Source of the DNA: DASVDK01 sp036381125 [NCBI: Thermodesulfobacteriota bacterium]
Lineage (GTDB): Bacteria > DASVDK01
Assembly: GCA_036381125.1 (NCBI GenBank)
Contig: DASVDK010000111.1
Coordinates: forward strand, 1 to 13,012
Direction of reading: 5' to 3'
Length of the DNA: 13,012 nucleotides
The notes below the pieces were generated by a model. That model did not search any database and had not been told where the DNA came from. It worked only from the letters and a program-made list of their open reading frames with translations. How positions within the stretch are numbered: position 1 is the first letter of the stretch; each line of letters opens with the position of its first letter. The position numbers were made by a program, and so were the translations under genes. Of this stretch, positions 1 through 4,856 are shown piece by piece.

Positions 1-602
1 AGCGCCCCCGAGATGAGCCGCGTCAGGTAGGCCGAGATCGCCCCCACGTTCTGCGAGATCGACATCTCGTTGTCGTTGAGCACGACGACGAGATCGGTGT
101 CGAGGTGCCCGGCGTTGTTGAGCCCCTCGAAGGCGAGGCCCCCCGTCATGGCGCCGTCGCCGATCACCGCCACGACCTTGCGCGGCCCGGCCGCCGTGAG
201 GTCGCGCGCCACGGCCATGCCGAGCGCCGCCGAGATCGACGTGGAGGCGTGGCCGGCGCCGAACGTGTCGAACTCGCTCTCCTCCCGGCGCAGGAACCCC
301 GACGCGCCGTCCTTGAGGCGCAGCCGCTCCATGGCCGCGCGCCGGCCGGTGAGGAGCTTGTGCGCGTAGGTCTGGTGCCCCACGTCGAAGACCAGGCGGT
401 CGCGCGGCGCGTCGAAGACGTAGTGCAGCGCCACGATGAGGTCGACCATGCCGAGCGGCGAGGCGAAGTGCCCCCCCGTCCTGGAGACGATGCGGGTGAT
501 CTCGGCTCGGAGTTCGGCCGCGAGGGCCGGCAGTTCGTCACGCCGCAGGGTCTTCAGGTCAGCGGGGGACTGGATCCGATCGAGCAGTGGGGTGGCCGAC
601 AT
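1..602 (-). CDS. dxs: 1-deoxy-D-xylulose-5-phosphate synthase, N-terminal 200 residues (runs off the left edge)
   Basis: First enzyme of the cytoplasmic MEP isoprenoid pathway: it condenses pyruvate and glyceraldehyde 3-phosphate, with thiamine diphosphate, into DXP. My reading of the minus strand from the ATG at 602 opens with [14 protein letters not shown]. It continues with the TGGH block (His45), [17 protein letters not shown] (71-87), a DXS-type [19 protein letters not shown] stretch (102-120), the ThDP/Mg motif GDGAMTGG (148-155) and NDNEMSIS (176-183). These fit DXS better than ordinary transketolase. Full-length DXS is about 620-640 residues, so about two thirds is missing beyond base 1. 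No Shine-Dalgarno sequence precedes the ATG; instead a TATACT box lies 7 nt upstream, so the mRNA may be leaderless. As an early isoprenoid gene it fits functionally with ispA and the hopanoid genes to the right, although the cysteine block separates them. Confidence 0.95.
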   Translation of the reverse strand, partial: MSATPLLDRIQSPADLKTLRRDELPALAAELRAEITRIVSRTGGHFASPLGMVDLIVALHYVFDAPRDRLVFDVGHQTYAHKLLTGRRAAMERLRLKDGASGFLRREESEFDTFGAGHASTSISAALGMAVARDLTAAGPRKVVAVIGDGAMTGGLAFEGLNNAGHLDTDLVVVLNDNEMSISQNVGAISAYLTRLISGA

Positions 603-609
603 GGCCGGC

Positions 610-615
610 AGTATA
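610..615 (-). promoter_or_regulatory. Candidate -10 box (TATACT) for leaderless dxs
   Basis: The minus strand reads TATACT, five of six matches to TATAAT, in otherwise very GC-rich DNA. Seven bases separate it from the A of the dxs ATG at 602, so transcription would begin at or one base before the start codon. There is no convincing -35 hexamer 16-19 nt upstream and no Shine-Dalgarno sequence. Transcription start is inferred, not shown. Confidence 0.45.
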
Positions 616-698
616 CCGCCCGGAGCGCGCGGCTCCCGGATCGGGTCGTGGGACGAGCGCTCGCCTCGGGTGCGACCGGACGGCCGTGCGGCGCGAGG

Positions 699-736
699 GG
701 CCTCCGCGCGCGGGGTCGGTTCCGCGCGCGGAGGCC
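699..736 (-). terminator. Perfect 15-bp GC hairpin after the small exported protein gene
   Basis: Bases 699-713 and 722-736 are exact reverse complements around an 8-nt loop. The structure lies 17 nt past the stop of the 754-1011 gene and about 95 nt before dxs. It has no U-tract on the minus strand, so it may be a weak or factor-assisted terminator or an mRNA 3'-end stabiliser. The following dxs promoter candidate supports a transcriptional boundary here. Confidence 0.45.
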
Positions 737-753
737 GGTCGGCAGGTGCGAGC

Positions 754-1011
754 CTACTGCCCGCGGTCGAACGCGGGGCGCTCGGCGTTCGGGTACTGGA
801 CGATGCGGACCGAGTCGGTGTACGCGGCGGTCGTCCGGCCGTCCTCCTCGCCGTTGGTCACCGCGCCCTGGCCGCGGGTCGACAGCTCCGGGGCCGAAAC
901 GATCTGCACCGGCTGCGTCTTCTCCTTTGCGACCTCGTCGATCGGGGCCGCGAACGCCGTCCCGGCCGCAAGCGTGGCGGCCGCGGCAAGGGTAAGGGCA
1001 AAGGTCTTCAT
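754..1011 (-). CDS. Small exported protein of unknown function (85 aa)
   Basis: I do not recognise the family. The ATG at 1011 has a good Shine-Dalgarno (GAGGAG, 7 nt upstream). The product begins with a classic Sec signal peptide: MK, an Ala/Leu-rich core to about residue 18, then AFA before APIDEV. Cleavage after Ala21 would release a mature periplasmic or secreted peptide of about 64 residues. The mature part is polar, has no Cys, and contains [17 protein letters not shown] and a Tyr/Arg-rich end. An in-frame start exists 15 codons upstream (1056), but it lacks the signal-peptide logic. The gene stands alone, with a 359-nt gap upstream and a 15-bp hairpin downstream. I can see nothing that specifies its role. 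The signal peptide plus ribosome binding site make a real gene likely. Confidence 0.72.
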   Translation of the reverse strand: MKTFALTLAAAATLAAGTAFAAPIDEVAKEKTQPVQIVSAPELSTRGQGAVTNGEEDGRTTAAYTDSVRIVQYPNAERPAFDRGQ

Positions 1012-1370
1012 GGTCGGTCTCCTCGAGTCTTCGGATCCCTGGGGATCACTCGACATCTGCGGCGCGGGTCACCACGACCCGCCGTCCGCGTTCCTCGGGA
1101 GACGGGAGGAGCATCAGGCGTGCCGCCCCGGTCGCGCCCGGGCGCGTGCACGAAAAGCGCACCAACGGCGGGTCGTTGCGGCGACGGGGCGCGAGGCGGC
1201 CGATGACGCGACCCACCAGCGCCCCGCGGCACGGTGCAGGTTGAAACGTCCCGCGGTTTCCCTGGAACGCCTACACCGTTCTGGCCGCCGTTGTGACGAC
1301 AACCGCAAACCGGCCGGGGTCGGGTCTTTCCATTTTCCGCGGCCACGGAACGCCGAGACCCGACCGGGAG
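1012..1370. other. 359-nt intergenic region between the MoeB fusion gene and the small exported protein gene
   Basis: I see no convincing gene here. It contains the terminator-like structure at 1318-1365 and a 7-bp, 5-nt-loop inverted repeat at 1064-1082 (GCGGGTC/GACCCGC) in the expected 5' leader of the small exported protein. It also has a short palindrome around 1034-1047 and the GAGGAG ribosome binding site just before 1011. A promoter for the 1011 gene must lie here, but I could not identify a -35/-10 pair. Confidence 0.5.
1318..1365 (-). terminator. Terminator-like stem-loop after the MoaD-MoeB-rhodanese gene
   Basis: Bases 1318-1327 (GGTCGGGTCT) are the exact reverse complement of 1356-1365, giving a 10-bp outer stem that starts 5 nt past the TAG stop at 1371. 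The 28-nt interior holds a smaller hairpin (TTCCG/CGGAA, 1335-1350). No clear U-tract follows on the minus strand, so termination strength is uncertain. Its place at the end of the cysteine operon makes a boundary role plausible. Confidence 0.4.
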
Positions 1371-2873
1371 CTAGTAGCGCGGCACGGAGGGGTCCACGTC
1401 GGTCGACCAGCGGTCGATGCCGCCCGCGAGGTTGGCGAGCTTGCGGAAGCCGGCGGTCCTGAGGAACTCGATCGCCTGGGCGCTCCGGACGCCGGTCTTG
1501 CAGTGGACGACGATGTCGTCCGCCGAGCTGAGCTCGTGGACCCGCGCGGGCAGCTCGGACAGCGGGATGAGCTTCGCGCCGGGGATGCGAGCGATCTCCC
1601 ACTCGGGCAGGTTCCGGACGTCGAGCACGACGACGCCGTCGCCGCGGTCGAGTCGCGCCTTGAGTTCGGCCGGCGTGACCGACGGGATGTCGGCCGCGAC
1701 CTCGGGCCCATGGGCGACCGGGCCGACGCCGCAGAACTGCTCGTAGTCGATCAGCTCGTGGATGGTCCGCTCGGTGCCGCAGATGGGGCACTCCGGGTTC
1801 GCCTTGATCCGCAGCTCGCGGAACCGCATCCGGAGCGCGTCGAAGAGGAGCAACCGCCCGAGGAGCGGCTCGCCCTCGCCGAGGATCAGCTTCACGGTCT
1901 CCGCGGCCTGGATGAGCCCCACGATGCCCGGCAGGATCCCGAGCACGCCCCCCTCGGCGCAGGACGGCACGAGGCCGGGCGGCGGCGGCTCCGGATAGAG
2001 GCACCGGTAGCAGGGCCCGTGGCCGGCCCAGAAGACCGTCGCCTGACCGTCGAAGCGGAAGATGCTCCCGTAGACGTTCGGCTTGCCGGTAAGCACGCAG
2101 GCGTCGTTCACGAGGTACCGGGTGGGGAAGTTGTCGGTGCCGTCGACGATGACGTCGTAGTCCTTGAAGAGGTCGAGTGCGTTCGCCGACGAGAGCGGGA
2201 ACTCGTGCGCCTCGACCCGGACCTCCGGGTTGATGTCGACGATGCGGTCGCGGGCGCTCGCGATCTTGGGGCGTCCGACGTCCTTGGTGCCGTGGATGAC
2301 CTGACGGTGGAGGTTCGTGTAGTCGACCACGTCGAAGTCGACGAGGCCGAGCGTCCCCACGCCGGCCGCGGCCAGGTACATGCCGAGCGGCGAGCCGAGC
2401 CCGCCGGCCCCGATGCAGAGCACGCGCGCGGCCTTGAGCCGCTTCTGCCCGGCGAGGCCGACCTCCGGCATGATGAGGTGCCGGCTGTAGCGCAGGATCT
2501 CGCCCTGCGACAGGGTCACGTCGGAGATGTCCCGCGCCACGGTCGGCTTGCCGTTGACGCCCTGCGCCGCGCCGGCCCCGCGCCCCTGGTCGACGGCGCC
2601 GCCCGCGATGGCCGGGACGAGCGACAGGCTCTGGCCCTCGCGCACCGGCGTGTCGAGCCCCTGCCGGTCGTGGATGCTCTCGTCGCCGACGAAGACGTTC
2701 ACGAAGTTCCGCAAGGTCCCGCCCTCGGTGAAGAGCTGCGTGCGGAGGTCCGGGTAGCGGGCGGTCAGGGCGGCGAGGACCTGCCCCGCGGTCTCGCCCT
2801 GCGCCGTCACCTCCGCCTGCCCGCCGGCGAACGCCCGCAGCGGCACGGGGATCTGCACGGTGATCTGACTCAT
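1371..2873 (-). CDS. Three-domain sulfur-carrier activating protein: MoaD/CysO-like + MoeB/ThiF adenylyltransferase + rhodanese (500 aa)
   Basis: Residues 1-92 look like a ubiquitin-fold sulfur carrier (MoaD/ThiS/CysO), ending in VPAIAGG with Gly91-Gly92. A Gly/Ala/Gln-rich linker follows (93-112). Residues about 120-370 are MoeB/ThiF E1-like: LRYSRHLIMPEVGLAGQ, nucleotide loop GAGGLGSP (155-162), conserved TDN (246-248), candidate catalytic Cys305 (PSCAEGG), and zinc pairs C288/C291 and C362/C365. Residues about 395-500 are a rhodanese with active loop CKTGVRS (Cys458) and the MoeZ-like end DPSVPRY. In family terms the E1 domain adenylates the carrier Gly-Gly terminus and the rhodanese loads sulfur as thiocarboxylate. 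Oddly, the Gly-Gly is internal, so it would need cleavage or may have changed role. The ATG overlaps the cysM stop as ATGA (2870-2873), which indicates translational coupling. This favours cysteine synthesis over molybdopterin synthesis as its role. The frame stays open upstream to 3506, but that part lies inside cysM. Confidence 0.93.
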   Translation of the reverse strand: MSQITVQIPVPLRAFAGGQAEVTAQGETAGQVLAALTARYPDLRTQLFTEGGTLRNFVNVFVGDESIHDRQGLDTPVREGQSLSLVPAIAGGAVDQGRGAGAAQGVNGKPTVARDISDVTLSQGEILRYSRHLIMPEVGLAGQKRLKAARVLCIGAGGLGSPLGMYLAAAGVGTLGLVDFDVVDYTNLHRQVIHGTKDVGRPKIASARDRIVDINPEVRVEAHEFPLSSANALDLFKDYDVIVDGTDNFPTRYLVNDACVLTGKPNVYGSIFRFDGQATVFWAGHGPCYRCLYPEPPPPGLVPSCAEGGVLGILPGIVGLIQAAETVKLILGEGEPLLGRLLLFDALRMRFRELRIKANPECPICGTERTIHELIDYEQFCGVGPVAHGPEVAADIPSVTPAELKARLDRGDGVVVLDVRNLPEWEIARIPGAKLIPLSELPARVHELSSADDIVVHCKTGVRSAQAIEFLRTAGFRKLANLAGGIDRWSTDVDPSVPRY

Positions 2874-3802
2874 GACTCCTCGCTCCAGAATCGCTCGCTC
2901 AGGTAACGTTCGCCCCCGTCCGGCAGGACGGTGACGATGATCGCGCCCGGGTGCTCGCGGCCGATGCGCAGCGCGGCCGCGAGCGCCGCGCCGCCGGACG
3001 GGCCGATGAAGACGCCCTCCTCCCGCGCGACGCGCCTGACCAGCGCCTGCGCCTCCTCGGTGCGCATCCACAGGTTCTCGTCGGCCACGCCCGGGTCGTA
3101 GATGGCCGGCACCAGGGCCGACGGCATGTGCTTGAGCCCCTCGAGCCCGTGGAACGGGCTGTCCGGCTGGACCGAGACGAGCCGGACGGCGCGTCCCTTC
3201 TCCGCCCTGAGCCGCCGCGCGACGCCGACGAAGGTGCCGGACGTGCCGAGTGCGGCGACGAAGTGCGTGAGGCGACCGCCCGTCTGCTCGAGGATCTCCA
3301 CCGCCGTGCCGTCGTAGTGCGCTCGCCAGTTGGCCGGGTTCGAGTACTGGTCCGGGTAGAAGAAGCGGTCCGGGTCGGCCGCGAAGCGCCGGCGCGCCTC
3401 GCGGATGGCGCCGTCGGACCCCTCGGCGGCGGGCGTCTCGACGATGCGGACGCCGTACGCCCTGAGGATCGCCTTGCGCTCCGCCGAGGCCGACGCCGGC
3501 AGGCACAGCTCCACCGCGTAGCCCTTCGCGGCGCCGATCCAGGCGTAGGCGATGCCGGTGTTGCCCGACGTGGCGTCGAGGATCGTCTTGCCGCGGACGA
3601 GCCTCCCCGTTCGCTCGCCGTCGAGGATCATGCCCAGCGCGGCGCGGTCCTTGACCGAGCCGCCCGGGTTGCGCGACTCGAGCTTGGCGAGGATCGTCAC
3701 GTCGGCGAGGCCGGCGGCCAGGCGGTCGAACCGCACGAGCGGCGTGTGACCGACGAGGTCCTCGATGCGCTGGCCGGCCGTCAGGGTGCCGATCGCCCGC
3801 AT
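2870..3802 (-). CDS. cysM: Cysteine synthase, CysM-like (beta-substituting PLP enzyme)
   Basis: A fold-type II PLP enzyme of 310 residues, the family's usual length, that replaces the leaving group of an activated serine with sulfide or a thiocarboxylated carrier. Visible motifs are NPGGSVKDR with PLP lysine Lys51, SGNTG (79-83), YSNPANWRAHYDGT (153-166), the phosphate loop GTSGT (186-190) and IGPSGGA (266-272). By hand alignment to the M. tuberculosis CysM sequence as I remember it, Lys224 falls where that O-phosphoserine-using enzyme has Arg220. A basic residue there, and the coupled carrier/E1/rhodanese gene, suggest O-phosphoserine plus protein thiocarboxylate as substrates, but this is inference; ordinary O-acetylserine use is not excluded. 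The start is the ATG at 3802, with GGGAG about 11 nt upstream. The frame opens further to 3871, but that extension has no family similarity. The stop overlaps the next gene by 4 nt. Confidence 0.9.
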   Translation of the reverse strand: MRAIGTLTAGQRIEDLVGHTPLVRFDRLAAGLADVTILAKLESRNPGGSVKDRAALGMILDGERTGRLVRGKTILDATSGNTGIAYAWIGAAKGYAVELCLPASASAERKAILRAYGVRIVETPAAEGSDGAIREARRRFAADPDRFFYPDQYSNPANWRAHYDGTAVEILEQTGGRLTHFVAALGTSGTFVGVARRLRAEKGRAVRLVSVQPDSPFHGLEGLKHMPSALVPAIYDPGVADENLWMRTEEAQALVRRVAREEGVFIGPSGGAALAAALRIGREHPGAIIVTVLPDGGERYLSERFWSEES

Positions 3803-3826
3803 GGTTCGTTCATCTCCCGAAACCTC

Positions 3827-3859
3827 CGTCCGGGGCCGCCTCGCGTGCGGCCCCGGACG
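3827..3859 (-). terminator. 13-bp GC hairpin between the peroxiredoxin gene and cysM
   Basis: Bases 3827-3839 and 3847-3859 pair perfectly around a 7-nt loop, 22 nt past the peroxiredoxin stop and 24 nt before the cysM ATG. No U-tract follows; the next bases are the purine-rich cysM leader. It may be a partial terminator or an mRNA processing or stabilising element that sets different peroxiredoxin and CysM levels. Confidence 0.4.
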
Positions 3860-3880
3860 ATGTGCCGGCATCCCGGCCCG

Positions 3881-4537
3881 TCAGGCGACCGACTTGCGGC
3901 TGAGGTACCAGTCGGTGACCTTGAGGTTCTTGTCGGCCACGCGCGCCTCGGCCGCCTGCTGGGTGGCAGGCGCCGGCACGATCACCTCGTCCCCCGGCCG
4001 CCAGTCGGCCGGCGTGGCCACCCCGTACCGGTCGGTCACCTGCAGCGAGTCGATCACCCGCAGGATCTCGTCGATGTTGCGCCCGGTCGACAGCGGGTAG
4101 TAGAGCAGCGCCCGCAGCTTCTGCTCCGGGTCGATGAAGTACACGCAGCGCACGGTCGAGGTCACCGCCATCGGCTCGTGCACCATGCCGTAGAGGCGCG
4201 CCACCTTCTGGTCCAGGTCGGCGATGACCGGGAAGCCGATCTTCACGCCGAAGTTCTTCTCGATGTCGCGGATCCAGGCGATGTGCGAGTAGACCGAGTC
4301 GACCGACACGCCGATGAGCTGCACCCCCCGCCGCTCGAACTCGGCCTGGCGCTGGGCGAAGCCGCCGAACTCGGTCGAGCAGACGGGGGTGAAGTCGGCC
4401 GGGTGCGAGAAGAGGAGCACCCACTTGCCCTTGAAGCTGGACAGCTTGATGGGCCCCTGGGTGGAGTTGGCCTCGAAGTCGGGCACCGGCGCGCCGAGCT
4501 GGAGGACCGGCCGCGCGCTCACGTTCTCTGTCGTCAT
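3881..4537 (-). CDS. 1-Cys peroxiredoxin (Prx6-type, AhpC/TSA family)
   Basis: A cytoplasmic thiol peroxidase of 218 residues that reduces hydrogen peroxide and organic hydroperoxides. The thioredoxin fold carries the signature PADFTPVCSTE, with peroxidatic Cys53 and the PxxxTxxC arrangement. Arg130, preceding Cys131 (TSTVRCVYFIDP), fits the conserved active-site Arg. The long C-terminal region, with RNIDEILRVIDSLQ and a WRPGDEVIVP stretch (179-188), is typical of Prx6-like proteins. The only other cysteine is Cys131, and no resolving cysteine appears near the C terminus, so I call it 1-Cys. The ATG at 4537 has a GGGAG ribosome binding site 8 nt away. Only 33 nt separate this ATG from the U-tract of an intrinsic terminator, so its promoter must lie upstream of that terminator. 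Expression therefore probably depends on the attenuator at 4571-4800. Being first in a cysteine operon suggests an oxidative-stress/thiol-supply link. Confidence 0.93.
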   Translation of the reverse strand: MTTENVSARPVLQLGAPVPDFEANSTQGPIKLSSFKGKWVLLFSHPADFTPVCSTEFGGFAQRQAEFERRGVQLIGVSVDSVYSHIAWIRDIEKNFGVKIGFPVIADLDQKVARLYGMVHEPMAVTSTVRCVYFIDPEQKLRALLYYPLSTGRNIDEILRVIDSLQVTDRYGVATPADWRPGDEVIVPAPATQQAAEARVADKNLKVTDWYLSRKSVA

Positions 4538-4570
4538 CGTTCTCTCTCCCTTTCCTTCCGCCGAACGCCG

Positions 4571-4604
4571 AAACGAAAAACGCCACGAGCGGGGCTCGTG
4601 GCGT
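4571..4604 (-). terminator. Intrinsic terminator in the peroxiredoxin leader (pairing 3:4)
   Basis: On the minus strand, 4604-4594 and 4590-4580 form a perfect 11-bp stem (ACGCCACGAGC / GCTCGTGGCGT) with a CCC loop, followed directly by a T-rich tract, TTTTTCGTTT (4580-4571). This is the only textbook rho-independent terminator in the window. It sits 33 nt before the peroxiredoxin ATG, leaving no room for a promoter in between. It therefore either ends a short leader RNA or acts as the conditional terminator of an attenuator. Confidence 0.88.
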
Positions 4605-4713
4605 CCGGAAGATGCAAGAACTGTCGTCGGGGGGCGGACGGTAGCCTACGCGTCGGCCTGATCGCCCCTCCGGGCACTCCCGGACGGCCACGGCGCCGCT
4701 TGGGCGCCACAGC
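4597..4713 (-). promoter_or_regulatory. Candidate cysteine-responsive transcription attenuator (1:2 hairpin and 2:3 antiterminator)
   Basis: Two RNA pairings compete with the terminator. Pairing 1:2: bases 4713-4703 pair with 4697-4687 around a CAAGC loop (11 bp, six GC pairs next to the loop, three wobbles). Arm 1 contains the last Cys codons of the leader ORF. Pairing 2:3: bases 4692-4677 pair with 4611-4597 (15 bp, one bulged C at 4686, one G-U). This pairing sequesters 4604-4597, the left arm of the terminator. Arm 2 is shared, so 1:2 and 2:3 exclude each other, as do 2:3 and 3:4. A ribosome stalled on the Cys codons covers arm 1, frees arm 2, allows 2:3 and prevents termination. With ample Cys-tRNA, arms 1 and 2 refold behind the ribosome and the terminator forms. 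All pairs were derived by hand, without energy calculation. Confidence 0.6.
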
Positions 4714-4765
4714 AACAGGGACACGCGCACAGGGCGCCAGCCATGTCCGGAAGAGGCCTGATCAT
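4646..4765 (-). CDS. Putative 39-aa polycysteine leader peptide
   Basis: A short ORF from the ATG at 4765 to the TAG at 4646-4648. Residues 13-19 are Cys-Ala-Cys-Pro-Cys-Cys-Cys, encoded by TGC GCG TGT CCC TGT TGC TGT (4729-4709): five cysteine codons in seven. Cys is rare in the neighbouring proteins. The rest of the peptide is unremarkable (MIRPLPD at the start, a basic Gly/Ser/Ala end). There is no Shine-Dalgarno sequence, but the upstream promoter would start transcription exactly at the ATG, as in leaderless genes. The in-frame ATG at residue 8 (4744) is an alternative start. Polycysteine leaderless short ORFs are known cysteine-responsive attenuators in mycobacteria. Here the ORF precedes a terminator and a cysteine-synthesis operon, so I infer a regulatory leader peptide rather than a functional protein. 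Confidence 0.6.
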   Translation of the reverse strand: MIRPLPDMAGALCACPCCCGAQAAPWPSGSARRGDQADA

Positions 4766-4771
4766 GTGCTC

Positions 4772-4800
4772 ATGCTCGCAGACGAGGCCCCGGCTGTCAA
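4772..4800 (-). promoter_or_regulatory. Candidate promoter for the leader peptide and cysteine operon
   Basis: A perfect -35 hexamer TTGACA (4800-4795) is followed by a 17-nt spacer and GAGCAT (4777-4772). GAGCAT is weak but keeps the key A at position 2 and T at position 6 of the -10 box. Six bases then separate it from the A of the leader-peptide ATG at 4765, which would be the +1 base. It is the best -35 match in the window and lies just past the palindromes that close the hopanoid operon. Confidence 0.5.
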
Positions 4801-4809
4801 TTGCCCCGC

Positions 4810-4842
4810 CCCGGGGCCCGGGCCCCGGGTCGCGGCCGCGAC
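4810..4842. repeat. Two adjoining perfect GC palindromes after hpnA
   Basis: Bases 4810-4829 form a perfect 20-bp palindrome made only of G and C, and 4829-4842 form a perfect 14-bp palindrome (GTCGCGGCCGCGAC); they share base 4829. They lie 15 nt beyond the hpnA stop codon. As RNA they could form GC hairpins, so they may end or stabilise the hopanoid transcript, although no U-tract follows. They lie 9 nt upstream of the -35 box of the next unit, so a protein-binding role is also possible. Confidence 0.55.
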
Positions 4843-4856
4843 GCCCCGCCTCGCCG

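Larger units (their letters stand above)
4538..4856 (-). other. 319-nt leader region between hpnA and the peroxiredoxin gene
   Basis: In transcription order this region holds the paired GC palindromes that close the hopanoid operon (4842-4810) and a TTGACA promoter (4800-4772). Next come a 39-codon Cys-rich ORF (4765-4646), overlapping alternative RNA pairings (4713-4597), an intrinsic terminator (4604-4571) and the peroxiredoxin Shine-Dalgarno (4550-4546). No tRNA or known riboswitch motif was recognised. Parts are listed separately. Confidence 0.7.

Noticed and set aside
2874-3506. N-terminal extension of the MoaD-MoeB-rhodanese frame
   Set aside because: These 211 codons overlap cysM in another frame and have no family features. 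The ATG at 2873 with ATGA coupling is a far better start.
4594-4713. Alternative pairing of 4713-4705 with the terminator left arm (9 bp, one bulge)
   Set aside because: It is possible but much shorter than the 15-bp 2:3 pairing, and it involves the bases that the 1:2 hairpin would use.
4571-4800. Stand-alone small RNA between the TTGACA promoter and the terminator
   Set aside because: Not excluded, but the Cys-codon run, the exclusive pairings, the lack of any other promoter site for prx, and the cysteine operon downstream make an attenuated leader the better explanation.
4597-4800. Metabolite riboswitch
   Set aside because: No recognisable cobalamin, SAM, TPP, Moco or glycine aptamer sequence was found by eye. 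Ribosome-dependent control explains the ORF, which an aptamer would not.
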